Origin: a virus
Strand: one strand, 5' to 3'
Length of the DNA: 31,760 nt
IMG/VR virus record: IMGVR_UViG_3300028829_004296
Coordinates: 1-31,760 of that record
Position numbers and translations under genes: made by a program. Below the pieces are notes generated by a model. It saw only the letters and a list, made by a program, of their open reading frames with translations, did no database searches and was not told where the DNA came from. This document shows positions 1 through 6,419 of this stretch, in pieces (position 1 is the first letter of the stretch; every line of letters begins with the position of its first letter).

Positions 1-1239
1 CGCGCATACCAAGAAGAAGATTACAGCCGAAGTGTCATGCACTCTAAGGAAGACTTCTACCGCGCCCGTCGTCATCAGACCGCAGACTTCCACAGAAACA
101 TGGAGCGCCAGGAAGAGGCGTACCAGATTCGTCTGCAACGGATGATTGCTGACTATGCCAAGAGTATGTATGACCCGTACTCACGAATGATGGGCCAAGG
201 CTCTCGTAGCGGTGGCTCCATGCTATTCAATCTCGAACACCAAGAAGAAATCTTGTCGGCGCAATTAGAAAGCATTGAAAAACTCAAAGAGAAAGGATTG
301 AGCGACGAAGCCATTGAAATGCTTGACTTGCTCAATCCCAATAAAGCGCAGCAAGCAAATCACTGGGCTAACGCGGGTGAACTCAGCGATAAAGAAATTA
401 AGGAACTAAACTCTGCTGTAGGCAGGCGCACGGAACTGTCTGAAGAGTTTGTTACTCACGACAACAACACGCAATTTCAACGCATGGAAGAAGACCGAGC
501 GCGTCAGATCAAGCACGCCGTCGAAGACTTCACCCGTGGTATGCGCCGCAGCCAGCGTCAGTTCCAAAGAACTATGCGCCGTAGTTACGAAGCCTACCTA
601 CGTGGTATTGCACGAGCCGATTTCCAAAGAGAACTATCGCTGAAGCGAGCCAAAGATGATTTGCTTGGTTTTGCTGAAGACACCGCTAAGAGTGTTGATA
701 AGCAGGCGGAATACGTCATGGGCAAATTGAAAGAAATGAACACTGGCGTTGCTGACCAACTCTTAAGACTTATGGAAAAGGGCGTTAACGACCTACTGAA
801 CTACAACATTCCAGACAGCAGTTCAGCGCCAAAGGGGACTAGGACTGCTCCTGGCTCCGGCGGTGACGGTGCCACAGTCATTCTTCCACCAACTCATCCA
901 GATCATCCTGACTATGTGCCACCCAAGCGCGCTAGTGGCGGTATTGCTAGACGCGAGCAATTAGCGATTATTGGTGATGGTGGACCAGAAGCCGTTATTC
1001 CACTCAACTCATTTGGTGCTGAGTTCATGGCTGACATGCTGAAGTCTATGTACACAAGTAACAAGAACATGCCAATAGGCGAGTCTGCCGGTGCAATGCA
1101 GGTCTACAACAACTCCACCAACTTCAATGGCGAAATCCACATCAAGGCTAATAACCCGAATGAGATCGCTGATCAGTTGAAGCACCGTAAGCGCATGGAC
1201 TCGCTACGAGGCGGCAAGGGAACTACCGTCTTTTCCTGA
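1..1239 (+). CDS. Tail tape-measure protein, C-terminal part (5' end outside window)
   Basis: The reading frame is open to the left edge, so the gene begins upstream; the first in-window ATG at 37 is internal. About 410 residues are visible. The first two thirds are highly charged and helical (many E, R, K, Q), as expected for a rod that sets tail length. A Gly/Pro-rich linker follows near residues 275-310. The C-terminus then carries GGIARREQLAIIGDGGPEAV followed by IPLN, a signature seen at the end of many phage tape-measure proteins. In this family the protein fills the tail tube during assembly and is ejected during DNA entry. It is the last plus-strand gene before the leftward accessory block, and no obvious terminator follows it on its own strand. 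Confidence in the role is high; the full length is unknown. Confidence 0.88.
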   Translation, partial: RAYQEEDYSRSVMHSKEDFYRARRHQTADFHRNMERQEEAYQIRLQRMIADYAKSMYDPYSRMMGQGSRSGGSMLFNLEHQEEILSAQLESIEKLKEKGLSDEAIEMLDLLNPNKAQQANHWANAGELSDKEIKELNSAVGRRTELSEEFVTHDNNTQFQRMEEDRARQIKHAVEDFTRGMRRSQRQFQRTMRRSYEAYLRGIARADFQRELSLKRAKDDLLGFAEDTAKSVDKQAEYVMGKLKEMNTGVADQLLRLMEKGVNDLLNYNIPDSSSAPKGTRTAPGSGGDGATVILPPTHPDHPDYVPPKRASGGIARREQLAIIGDGGPEAVIPLNSFGAEFMADMLKSMYTSNKNMPIGESAGAMQVYNNSTNFNGEIHIKANNPNEIADQLKHRKRMDSLRGGKGTTVFS

Positions 1240-1267
1240 AAAAAGACAGTGAAACTTGAAACACAAC

Positions 1268-1297
1268 GAGCAGCCTGACCCGTAGGCCAGACTGCTC
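1268..1297 (-). terminator. Hairpin terminator at the end of the leftward gene block
   Basis: On the minus strand, GAGCAGTCTG pairs with CAGGCTGCTC, giving 10 bp including one T-G wobble, around a 10-nt loop. A moderately T-rich stretch follows. On the plus strand the same position is a C-A mismatch, so the fold favours the leftward transcript. It lies just past the stop of the last minus-strand gene, between that gene and the converging tape-measure gene. Confidence 0.6.
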
Positions 1298-1304
1298 ACC
1301 ATGC

Positions 1305-1439
1305 TCACTCTTGTGCTTCTGGTATGTCTTCTAGTCTGGCGATTACGCATTCGCTCAATGATAGATAGGTACCAGTCCCCGGATGATAGATGTAAAGGTC
1401 CGAGACTCCTTCTATTTTGTTTTTTGCTTCTTCACTCAT
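1305..1439 (-). CDS. Small hypothetical protein (44 aa)
   Basis: This ORF starts at an ATG (1437-1439) and ends in TGA. Its start lies 8 nt inside the 3' end of the upstream gene. AGGAAG precedes the ATG at good spacing. The protein begins MSEEAKNKIEG, has a Tyr/Gly-rich centre (LYIYHPGTGTYLSL) and an acidic C-terminus. The tight coupling and ribosome site argue that it is real. I do not recognise the family. It is the last gene of the leftward block and is followed by a hairpin. Confidence 0.65.
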   Translation of the reverse strand: MSEEAKNKIEGVSDLYIYHPGTGTYLSLSECVIARLEDIPEAQE

Positions 1440-1656
1440 ATAAACCACTTCCTGCCATACAGCACGGACAATTGACATCTCCTACGCAACTGTCGTGATG
1501 CTTTGTTTGGCAATGCCTGCAATTTTCAGGCATTTTCTTTCGCTCCTTTTTAGGGACGTAATTGACGCACCGTTGACCGCAGGCGCGCGGGTGCCCTTTC
1601 AGACACCCGCACAGCCATTGGTACTTACCCCGGCGCGGGGCTGGTTTGTCATCCAC
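1432..1656 (-). CDS. Cysteine-rich small protein (74 aa)
   Basis: The GTG start shares one base with the TAG stop of the upstream gene, which is typical translational coupling. The protein is basic and cysteine-rich. It has CGCLKGH and ACGQRC early, CRHCQTKHHDSC in the middle and CPCC near the C-terminus: nine Cys plus several His in 74 residues. That content points to a metal-binding (zinc) fold, but the spacing matches no family I can name. It may act as a small host-interaction or nucleic-acid-binding protein, which is inference only. Confidence 0.6.
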   Translation of the reverse strand: MDDKPAPRRGKYQWLCGCLKGHPRACGQRCVNYVPKKERKKMPENCRHCQTKHHDSCVGDVNCPCCMAGSGLYE

Positions 1657-1967
1657 TAGCAGACCAACCGAAGGGCTTGCTTAGTGCCTTTACGCACATT
1701 GCGCTTGGGGTAGAACCCCTCGCGCGTAAAGATGCGCGCAACAATTTTCGTAGCCTTACGAGGCTTGATTCGGTATGCACGACATACCTTGTTCTTTAGG
1801 CTCTTGTCCCAGTATTTTGCAATACCGGCAGTAACTCCTTGCCGCGCTGTATGTACTGAGACCCAACCGCCTGTAGGCAGTTCAGGCACGCGCACCTGTG
1901 ACGATGCTTCAATTGGTGCTAGCAACACCGCTAGCGATAGACCAATTACTACCAATATCTTATTCAT
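1656..1967 (-). CDS. Small exported protein with signal peptide (103 aa)
   Basis: The N-terminus MNKILVVIGLSLAVLLAPIE is a textbook signal peptide: one Lys, then a hydrophobic core of about 15 residues. It is followed by ASSQ, a plausible signal peptidase I site; there is no lipobox Cys. The mature part of about 80 residues is basic (many K/R), with two Cys, at VCRAY and at the extreme C-terminus, that could form a disulfide. The start overlaps the upstream gene by 8 nt. A phage-encoded secreted protein could act at the envelope, for example in superinfection exclusion, but no family is recognised. Confidence 0.68.
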   Translation of the reverse strand: MNKILVVIGLSLAVLLAPIEASSQVRVPELPTGGWVSVHTARQGVTAGIAKYWDKSLKNKVCRAYRIKPRKATKIVARIFTREGFYPKRNVRKGTKQALRLVC

Positions 1968-2388
1968 TATTTTCTCCTTTTTCTTTTGCGGCTAGTCGTT
2001 CCTTGATTGGATCGACCTCGAACGCGCTTCTAATGTTGTCCCAGTCATCAGCATTGAACAGAATTTGCAGGCGCTCTTGCGATGATGTCAGGTCGTAAGA
2101 GCGCCTGCAAATGTTGTCCCAGTCATCAGCATGAATGTCCATAAACAGTCTGTAAGGTTCATTCGTGTCTTCGAGTTTGAGAAGTGCGTTACAACGGTGA
2201 TGTGGATGCTCAGCAAGTTCACCGTTGTGGAATGGAATAGCGACATTGAAGATGCTAAGACCGTTCTCATCTAGCCTGTCTAATACTGACTGCGGAACCA
2301 ATCGATTAAGTTGGCATTCATAAGAACGCTTAGCAATCTTGATTAGTTCTCTTGAATTACAACAACCTGCTTCAGATAAATCTGGCAT
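1960..2388 (-). CDS. Hypothetical protein with a 26-residue internal repeat (142 aa)
   Basis: The ATG start is preceded by AAAGG; the 3' end overlaps the exported-protein gene by 8 nt. The N-terminal half has two adjacent Cys and an HPHHRC cluster. The C-terminal part contains two copies of ADDWDNI exactly 26 residues apart, each followed by an ERL motif 15-16 residues on. This reflects an in-frame 78-bp duplication. The DNA between the copies is a perfect 16-bp inverted repeat. No family is recognised. The repeat suggests a short helical unit with exposed Trp/Asp, possibly protein-binding. Confidence 0.62.
   Translation of the reverse strand: MPDLSEAGCCNSRELIKIAKRSYECQLNRLVPQSVLDRLDENGLSIFNVAIPFHNGELAEHPHHRCNALLKLEDTNEPYRLFMDIHADDWDNICRRSYDLTSSQERLQILFNADDWDNIRSAFEVDPIKERLAAKEKGENNE
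2032..2132. repeat. In-gene direct repeat with a perfect 16-bp inverted repeat
   Basis: A 23-bp exact direct repeat occurs at 2032-2054 and 2110-2132, with a 78-bp period (26 codons). Between and partly overlapping the copies is ATTTGCAGGCGCTCTT (2063-2078) and its perfect reverse complement (2097-2112), separated by 18 nt. All of it lies inside a minus-strand coding gene and keeps the reading frame. It could form a strong cruciform or mRNA hairpin. Confidence 0.85.
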
Positions 2389-2400
2389 GTTTACCTTTTT

Positions 2401-2589
2401 CTATTCGTGATATTCGTTTGGGTATGCGTTATGGCATATAACGCATACGTCTTCACCAGCCACACCACAACGAGCGAAGGGTGTGGGATTGTCGCAGAGT
2501 TCGCAAATTGCAAACCCATGCGTGAGAACGTTTGCTGTCAAATGTTCGTTCTCTACAATTTTGCATTTTTCCTCAACTTGACCAGTCAA
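2401..2589 (-). CDS. Small zinc-ribbon-like protein (62 aa), TTG start
   Basis: I place the start at TTG (2587-2589). A perfect AAGGAGG lies six bases upstream (2596-2602), whereas the longer frame back to 2628 would put that ribosome site inside the gene. The start lies 17 nt inside the end of the preceding gene. The protein has CELC, a single Cys about ten residues later, then CVIC near the C-terminus, a probable Cys4 zinc site. The role is unknown; it resembles the other small CxxC proteins of this block. Confidence 0.65.
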   Translation of the reverse strand: MTGQVEEKCKIVENEHLTANVLTHGFAICELCDNPTPFARCGVAGEDVCVICHNAYPNEYHE

Positions 2590-3262
2590 GTTCAACCTCC
2601 TTATTGGTTTGGATGATTGAGATTGCACGCGCTATAAAGCGCACGGCTGCTTCAGCAGCCATGACGTAATGTTGCTTCCACTCTTCTGTCTGCCTATAAA
2701 TCAGGCTCACTGCCGGGTAACCGTAATAGTGAGTCTTGATTGCAGCAAGTACCTCTAGCCCGTCATGCCAGAAGATACCTTGACCACGTGAATACCGTGG
2801 CATCTCATTTTGCAGGTCTTCAGTCCAATGTTTTTCCTGCTCCCGCAAATACAGATTGACCGCTTTATCGTGCGGTTCTAGCGCTGAAGTATCCGTCTCT
2901 TGGAACTCAACGCCATTGTGATTCGGGCTAAGGCCCAAGGAGGCGAAATTAATCGTCTCAGCCATGATTGGCTCTGCTGCCTTTATCTTCTGCACTACAT
3001 CAAGCGCTTTGTCCTTAGCGCGCCGTAGCGCCTCTAGGGAGTAAGCACCTAGCCAATACTGGCCGTCCTCTTCTCGCGCGCCGTCAAGCACTTCAGAAAA
3101 GACGGTATTGAATGTGGCATCTGAGTCACCCGTTAATACCGGCACTGCATTATTGAATCCGTACTCGTTGTACGAACTACGCAGATATGCAGAGTTCATA
3201 GAGAACTCTGGTTCGTTATCTAGTGCTTCTAGGTTGTCACCTAAGTAAATGTCTAGGCCCAT
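2573..3262 (-). CDS. Conserved phage-type hypothetical protein (229 aa)
   Basis: The ATG start has GGAG upstream and lies 2 nt past the preceding stop. The opening MGLDIYLGDN recalls the recurrent MGLDxY opening of an uncharacterised family in many phage and bacterial genomes. That is recognition from memory, not a search. The protein is acidic, has no transmembrane segment and has several Trp/Tyr-rich stretches (for example GQYWLGAYSLEALRRAKDKA near residues 67-86). The C-terminal half looks helical. No catalytic motif is visible, so function is left open. Confidence 0.7.
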   Translation of the reverse strand: MGLDIYLGDNLEALDNEPEFSMNSAYLRSSYNEYGFNNAVPVLTGDSDATFNTVFSEVLDGAREEDGQYWLGAYSLEALRRAKDKALDVVQKIKAAEPIMAETINFASLGLSPNHNGVEFQETDTSALEPHDKAVNLYLREQEKHWTEDLQNEMPRYSRGQGIFWHDGLEVLAAIKTHYYGYPAVSLIYRQTEEWKQHYVMAAEAAVRFIARAISIIQTNKEVELDWSS

Positions 3263-3264
3263 AT

Positions 3265-3429
3265 TTATTTCTCCTTTTCTTTGATTTCTTCTAGTACTTC
3301 CTCAAGTAACTTGAGTGCCGTACTGACTTTCATTTTGGCGTGGCAACCCAAAGCGCCCCAGTAATCACTTGCTTTGAGCGCTTTGAGTTCGTTGACTGAT
3401 ATTTCGTAGCGGTTGGCTTGCTTGCCCAT
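3265..3429 (-). CDS. Small hypothetical protein (54 aa)
   Basis: The ATG start lies 2 nt after the stop of the upstream gene and the TAA stop lies 2 nt before the next ATG, so the ORF fills the gap exactly. The protein starts MGKQANRYEISVNELKALKA and ends in a charged amphipathic helix (LLEEVLEEIKEKEK) that could form a coiled coil. The family is not recognised. The exact fit between neighbours supports a real gene. Confidence 0.65.
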   Translation of the reverse strand: MGKQANRYEISVNELKALKASDYWGALGCHAKMKVSTALKLLEEVLEEIKEKEK

Positions 3430-3431
3430 GA

Positions 3432-3674
3432 TTAGCGTGCGTTAGGACTAACCTTGACCCCAGTACGAAGGTGAAGCCATCCACCAATGCCATACGCTTC
3501 TGTCACTTGTTCCATCTCAATGACCTTGTGATTCTCACCGCGTACTGCACGCTTGATGATGACCAAGACACCATCGGGCGTGATCTCGTGCTTGTAGTTG
3601 TCGTCGGAGTACGAGGTAATACGCATCCCGGTTGTCTCGACCGTGAACCCTTGCTTTCTTTCGTCATTACTCAT
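3432..3674 (-). CDS. Hypothetical protein (80 aa)
   Basis: The ATG start is preceded by AAGGAGG and overlaps the upstream stop by 3 nt (ATGA). The protein looks like a compact beta-rich domain: alternating hydrophobic and polar residues (GVLVIIKRAVRG) and a basic C-terminus. There are no cysteines and no membrane segment. The family is not recognised; it belongs to the tightly coupled leftward block. Confidence 0.6.
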   Translation of the reverse strand: MSNDERKQGFTVETTGMRITSYSDDNYKHEITPDGVLVIIKRAVRGENHKVIEMEQVTEAYGIGGWLHLRTGVKVSPNAR

Positions 3675-3832
3675 TTTGTTCCTCCTTTGTATTCACCGCG
3701 ACACACTGCCGCATGTAGTTGTGCTTCATCTATCACTATAGATTCATCCGTGTGTGGGGTACCTTGTCTTTTGCAACCAGGGCAATCCCAGTACCGTAGC
3801 GTTTCTAACGCCTTGATTTCAACTAAACTCAT
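3671..3832 (-). CDS. Small CxxC protein (53 aa)
   Basis: An ATG start with GGAG six bases upstream; the TGA stop overlaps the next start. The protein begins MSLVEIKALETLRYW and contains DCPGCKRQG, a classic CxxC knuckle, with one further Cys near the C-terminus. That is too few ligands for a standard ribbon unless it dimerises. The gene lies just downstream of a strong hairpin (3848-3888), so it may begin a new translational unit. Confidence 0.62.
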   Translation of the reverse strand: MSLVEIKALETLRYWDCPGCKRQGTPHTDESIVIDEAQLHAAVCRGEYKGGTK

Positions 3833-3847
3833 TTTTTCTCCATAAAT

Positions 3848-3888
3848 GACAGCACCCAGAAGGCCGTGTAAACCTCCTGGGTGCTGCC
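3848..3888 (-). terminator. 16-bp hairpin between genes, no U-tract
   Basis: On the minus strand, a 16-nt arm at 3873-3888 pairs along its full length with 3848-3863, using two G-U wobbles, around a 9-nt loop. On the plus strand those wobbles become A-C mismatches, so the fold serves the leftward RNA. It begins 6 nt after the stop of the 49-aa gene. No T-run follows. It may terminate, attenuate or stabilise the transcript. Confidence 0.6.
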
Positions 3889-3893
3889 GTTAC

Positions 3894-4043
3894 TTATACT
3901 GCTTCGATGCTGCGCTGTGTCTCACGCAATAGCCAAATTGCGCGGTCTACAACAACTTCAGTGATGCTAGTCACCACTTGGTCATCAAACAATTCTTTGA
4001 CAAATCGAATGATTGCTCGCCAAATAATTTCTAGTGTTTGCAT
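3894..4043 (-). CDS. Small hypothetical protein (49 aa)
   Basis: The ATG is coupled to the upstream gene through a TAATG overlap and has AAGGAG at good spacing. The protein MQTLEIIWRAIIRFVKELFD... is one long amphipathic helix by appearance: hydrophobics alternate with charges and there is no Pro or Gly. This could be a peripheral membrane or oligomerising peptide. It is followed at once by a strong hairpin. The family is not recognised. Confidence 0.62.
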   Translation of the reverse strand: MQTLEIIWRAIIRFVKELFDDQVVTSITEVVVDRAIWLLRETQRSIEAV

Positions 4044-4474
4044 TACTGATTCTCCTTAACAAAAAGACACTCAACCGGCTTAAATGATTGAGCGTGATCG
4101 ATGCAAAACGCGATCCGTTCCTTCTGCACTTTGCATACAAAAGGACCGAACCGCGTGCATTCTTCATGCGAGCAGATTGGTAACTGCTCGACTTCCTTGA
4201 ACTTAGTGGACACTTCGCCATTCTGCTTGGACCACATAAGCAATTCGTACAATTGTCGTGGCAGTTGGAAATACCTGTCAGCATCAAACGATGCTAGGCG
4301 TTCTAATGACATCAACGGCTTTGGGGAGATCAAAGCACGAGCGTGTTCAACGTCAACGATGTATTCGTTGTTGTCGAGCAGTGCGTTGTTACCTATGTTC
4401 TGAGTCTTCAGTAATAGGTTTACTCCCCATAGATTCTTCAATTTGTTATTACTGCGATTTGTTTTGACTAGCAT
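4043..4474 (-). CDS. Hypothetical protein with C-terminal Cys/His cluster (143 aa)
   Basis: I take the ATG at 4474, which overlaps the upstream stop as TGATG; a GTG lies one codon earlier. The first 95 residues show no recognisable motif. The C-terminal 45 contain CSHEEC, FVCKVQ and FCIDHA, a C-H-C-C-C-H set consistent with a zinc site. It is coupled to the 49-aa gene downstream. Function unknown. Confidence 0.65.
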   Translation of the reverse strand: MLVKTNRSNNKLKNLWGVNLLLKTQNIGNNALLDNNEYIVDVEHARALISPKPLMSLERLASFDADRYFQLPRQLYELLMWSKQNGEVSTKFKEVEQLPICSHEECTRFGPFVCKVQKERIAFCIDHAQSFKPVECLFVKENQ

Positions 4475-4800
4475 CACAATCTCGGATCATGTGGCGATCC
4501 AATGCCTGTATCCTCTCTTTTTTCTTTTTTGCTCTCAAACTTCGCTCCAACAACGAAAGCATCCATCCATATTGCTGCAATGATGCCGATTGAATGTTTC
4601 GTTGCTGGGTCTTCTAAGTCCTGCTGTGTCTGGATATTCAGCGCACGGTAAGCACGCTGATTAGCCATATACGCCAGTGACTCTTTATCGACATGGCCAT
4701 CAAGGGCTGCATCTAGCCCTTCTTTCTCTGCCGCGTCATCACAGTCAATAATGATCTCCGATATTCTCCAAAAATCTGGATGATCTGGGCGATTAAACAT
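4474..4800 (-). CDS. Conserved phage-type hypothetical protein (108 aa)
   Basis: The ATG start lies 1 nt after the upstream stop, with AGGTG nearby. The protein begins MFNRPDHPDFWRISEIIIDC. From memory, HPDFW plus an acidic helix is a feature of small actinophage proteins of unknown function. The middle (YMANQRAYRALNI, then GIIAAIWMDAFVVGAKFE) is helical with a mildly hydrophobic segment, and the tail is basic and charged. No enzyme motif is visible. Confidence 0.65.
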   Translation of the reverse strand: MFNRPDHPDFWRISEIIIDCDDAAEKEGLDAALDGHVDKESLAYMANQRAYRALNIQTQQDLEDPATKHSIGIIAAIWMDAFVVGAKFESKKEKREDTGIGSPHDPRL

Positions 4801-4801
4801 T

Positions 4802-5530
4802 TCACACCTCCAATTTCTCTAGTTCGTTTGCATCCAGAAGCATCTGCCCGTTACCCACGCCAAGAGCAGGCATATTGAACAGCGCCTCCACAAAGGCACC
4901 GAAGTTGTCTGTCTGCTCACTAGTAGTGGCTTCGGGCGATGCCGGTGGGTTGTCAGTTACCTTTCGGTGGAGTTCCGCCAACTTCTCACGCAGTACTAGT
5001 TCAAGCATTGCGTAGCAGGTTGAGCAGAATTGCCCCCAACGCCCGTGTTGGCGGAAGACAACTTTTGCGTCGAAGCACGGCTCGCCTTCTTCGCAGGCAA
5101 CACAAGTTGAATCATCGAGCCATTCGGTAAACCAACCGTTTAGAGCCGAGCGGGTGATCGATGTAGTTTCACCATTTTCATCGACCTTGCCCATGATGAG
5201 CGCATCACCGACATACGGCTCAGCGACTGCATCAACCAATCGGCTAATCAGTTTACCGTTGGCCTCGGCATTGTCTAGTTCGTACATTAGTTCGTGGACT
5301 GTACGCCCTTGTAGAAGGCTGTTGCTCTGCATTGAGTGAATCAACTTGGTAACGCCGATGTTCAAGTTCAGATTGCGGAGCAGTCCTTCTTCGTTGAGGT
5401 AGATGTCGAACTTCTCGCAATTGACGGGCTGAATCAACCCGCCAACTACGCTTTGCATATCTTTAAGACCGCCAATATCAGTAACAAACGGTCGTCCTTG
5501 CTTGGGTACTACTAATCCTTTTTTCTTCAT
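4802..5530 (-). CDS. Hypothetical zinc-finger-containing protein (242 aa)
   Basis: I start at the ATG giving MKKKGLVVPKQG. It has GGAG about 8 nt upstream and avoids overlapping the preceding gene. The central part is helical and mostly acidic. Near residues 140-175 there is CVACEEGEPC and, 17 residues later, CSTC, a plausible four- or five-Cys zinc site. No nuclease or polymerase motif is visible. The genomic context suggests an early accessory protein. Confidence 0.65.
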   Translation of the reverse strand: MKKKGLVVPKQGRPFVTDIGGLKDMQSVVGGLIQPVNCEKFDIYLNEEGLLRNLNLNIGVTKLIHSMQSNSLLQGRTVHELMYELDNAEANGKLISRLVDAVAEPYVGDALIMGKVDENGETTSITRSALNGWFTEWLDDSTCVACEEGEPCFDAKVVFRQHGRWGQFCSTCYAMLELVLREKLAELHRKVTDNPPASPEATTSEQTDNFGAFVEALFNMPALGVGNGQMLLDANELEKLEV

Positions 5531-5547
5531 GTTTTTCTCCAATCTAT

Positions 5548-5841
5548 TTATCTGCAACACTGCACTGCTTCTGTTCTTTCCTCTGAGCGGTACAACGTAT
5601 CGCACTCACCGCAGGCGTAGAACTTGTTTTCTTCGTCGTAGGCTTCTTCGCCACAACATACCGACCGATAGAAGTTGACCGATTCTGGTTCTTCGGAAAA
5701 GAACCAGTAGTTACCGTCTTCTTGTGGTCCAGAAGTCTGATAATCAGAGTCTACCCGCCAAACCTCTACAAGTTCGGCTTCATCCCAGTTACCGCAATAA
5801 CTACAAAGATGTCGTTCTTCGTGTATTACTTCGATATTCAA
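5548..5841 (-). CDS. Zinc-ribbon protein (97 aa), TTG start
   Basis: The TTG start overlaps the upstream TGA as TTGA, with AGAGGTG just before it. The protein is acidic, with Cys pairs CSYC near residue 13, VCCG in the middle, and CGEC and QCC at the C-terminus. Its C-terminal segment (ACGECDTLYRSEERTEAVQC) closely resembles that of the protein at 6053-6349 (CGECDDKYEDRDEAVMC), so the two look like paralogues from a local duplication. It probably binds one or two zincs. Role unknown. Confidence 0.72.
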   Translation of the reverse strand: MNIEVIHEERHLCSYCGNWDEAELVEVWRVDSDYQTSGPQEDGNYWFFSEEPESVNFYRSVCCGEEAYDEENKFYACGECDTLYRSEERTEAVQCCR

Positions 5842-6044
5842 CTAACACCTCTTTTGTGAATCAATACTCCCCCTGTATTAGGGCCTTGTATTACCCGCCA
5901 GCATGAAGGCGAGAAGACGAACGCAGGCACGTTCTTGTTCTCTTTTAGAGAGACAGTAAGAACACCGTTGCGGACAAGCCATGTGTAGTCCTCATCGTCT
6001 ATGTTGAGATATTCGTCGTTAGTGAGTTCAATTCTGTATTTCAT
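5838..6044 (-). CDS. Hypothetical protein (68 aa)
   Basis: I choose the ATG giving MKYRIELTNDEYL. AAGGA lies five bases upstream, and the longer frame (to 6065) would overlap the previous gene. The protein is a short beta-rich, acidic-then-basic domain with WLVRNGVLTVSL and a single Cys. It sits between the two paralogous zinc-ribbon genes and is coupled to the downstream one. No family recognised. Confidence 0.62.
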   Translation of the reverse strand: MKYRIELTNDEYLNIDDEDYTWLVRNGVLTVSLKENKNVPAFVFSPSCWRVIQGPNTGGVLIHKRGVS

Positions 6045-6052
6045 ATCATTCC

Positions 6053-6349
6053 TTACTTGCAACACATAACCGCTTCGTCGCGGTCTTCGTATTTGTCATC
6101 GCATTCACCACACTGGTAAAGGCGTTCTGCTACCGGCATCTCACCGTCTTGGTAACTGTCCCCGCACTCATCGCACCTATGCAGATAGACAGCATTACAG
6201 TCGTACTCGTAGTAGTGGTGGTCGCCGTCATCACTTCTTACATTGATTTGGTCTTCGCTGTCATGCTGGTAAGCCCTGTCAGTAGTGACTTCGACCCAGT
6301 TACAGTCTTCGCAGTAGTACCACTCGCCTTGGGCAACACTAATGTTCAC
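6053..6349 (-). CDS. Zinc-ribbon protein (98 aa), GTG start, paralogue of its neighbour
   Basis: The GTG at 6349 (MNISVAQGEW) has AAGGA nine bases upstream; the frame extends to 6385 but that would run into the hairpin at 6373-6411. Cys pairs are CEDC near residue 13, CDEC, CGEC and a terminal CC: about nine Cys and several His in 98 residues, very acidic. The C-terminal third matches the protein at 5548-5841. The family is unnamed; it is likely a double zinc ribbon. Binding to a host RNA polymerase or nuclease would be speculation. Confidence 0.7.
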   Translation of the reverse strand: MNISVAQGEWYYCEDCNWVEVTTDRAYQHDSEDQINVRSDDGDHHYYEYDCNAVYLHRCDECGDSYQDGEMPVAERLYQCGECDDKYEDRDEAVMCCK

Positions 6350-6372
6350 TTTTAATTCCTTTCCATGTAAGT

Positions 6373-6411
6373 GTGTGCGGGGCAAGTAGAGGGACTACCT
6401 ACCCCGCACAC
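6373..6411 (-). terminator. 17-bp hairpin downstream of the AAA+ ATPase gene
   Basis: On the minus strand, GTGTGCGGGGTAGGTAG pairs with CTACTTGCCCCGCACAC around a 5-nt loop, counting G-U wobbles. On the plus strand the wobble positions become C-A mismatches, so the fold is specific to the leftward RNA. There is no U-run afterwards, as in many actinobacterial terminators. It separates the ATPase gene from the zinc-ribbon genes. Confidence 0.65.
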
Positions 6412-6419
6412 TGACTCAG

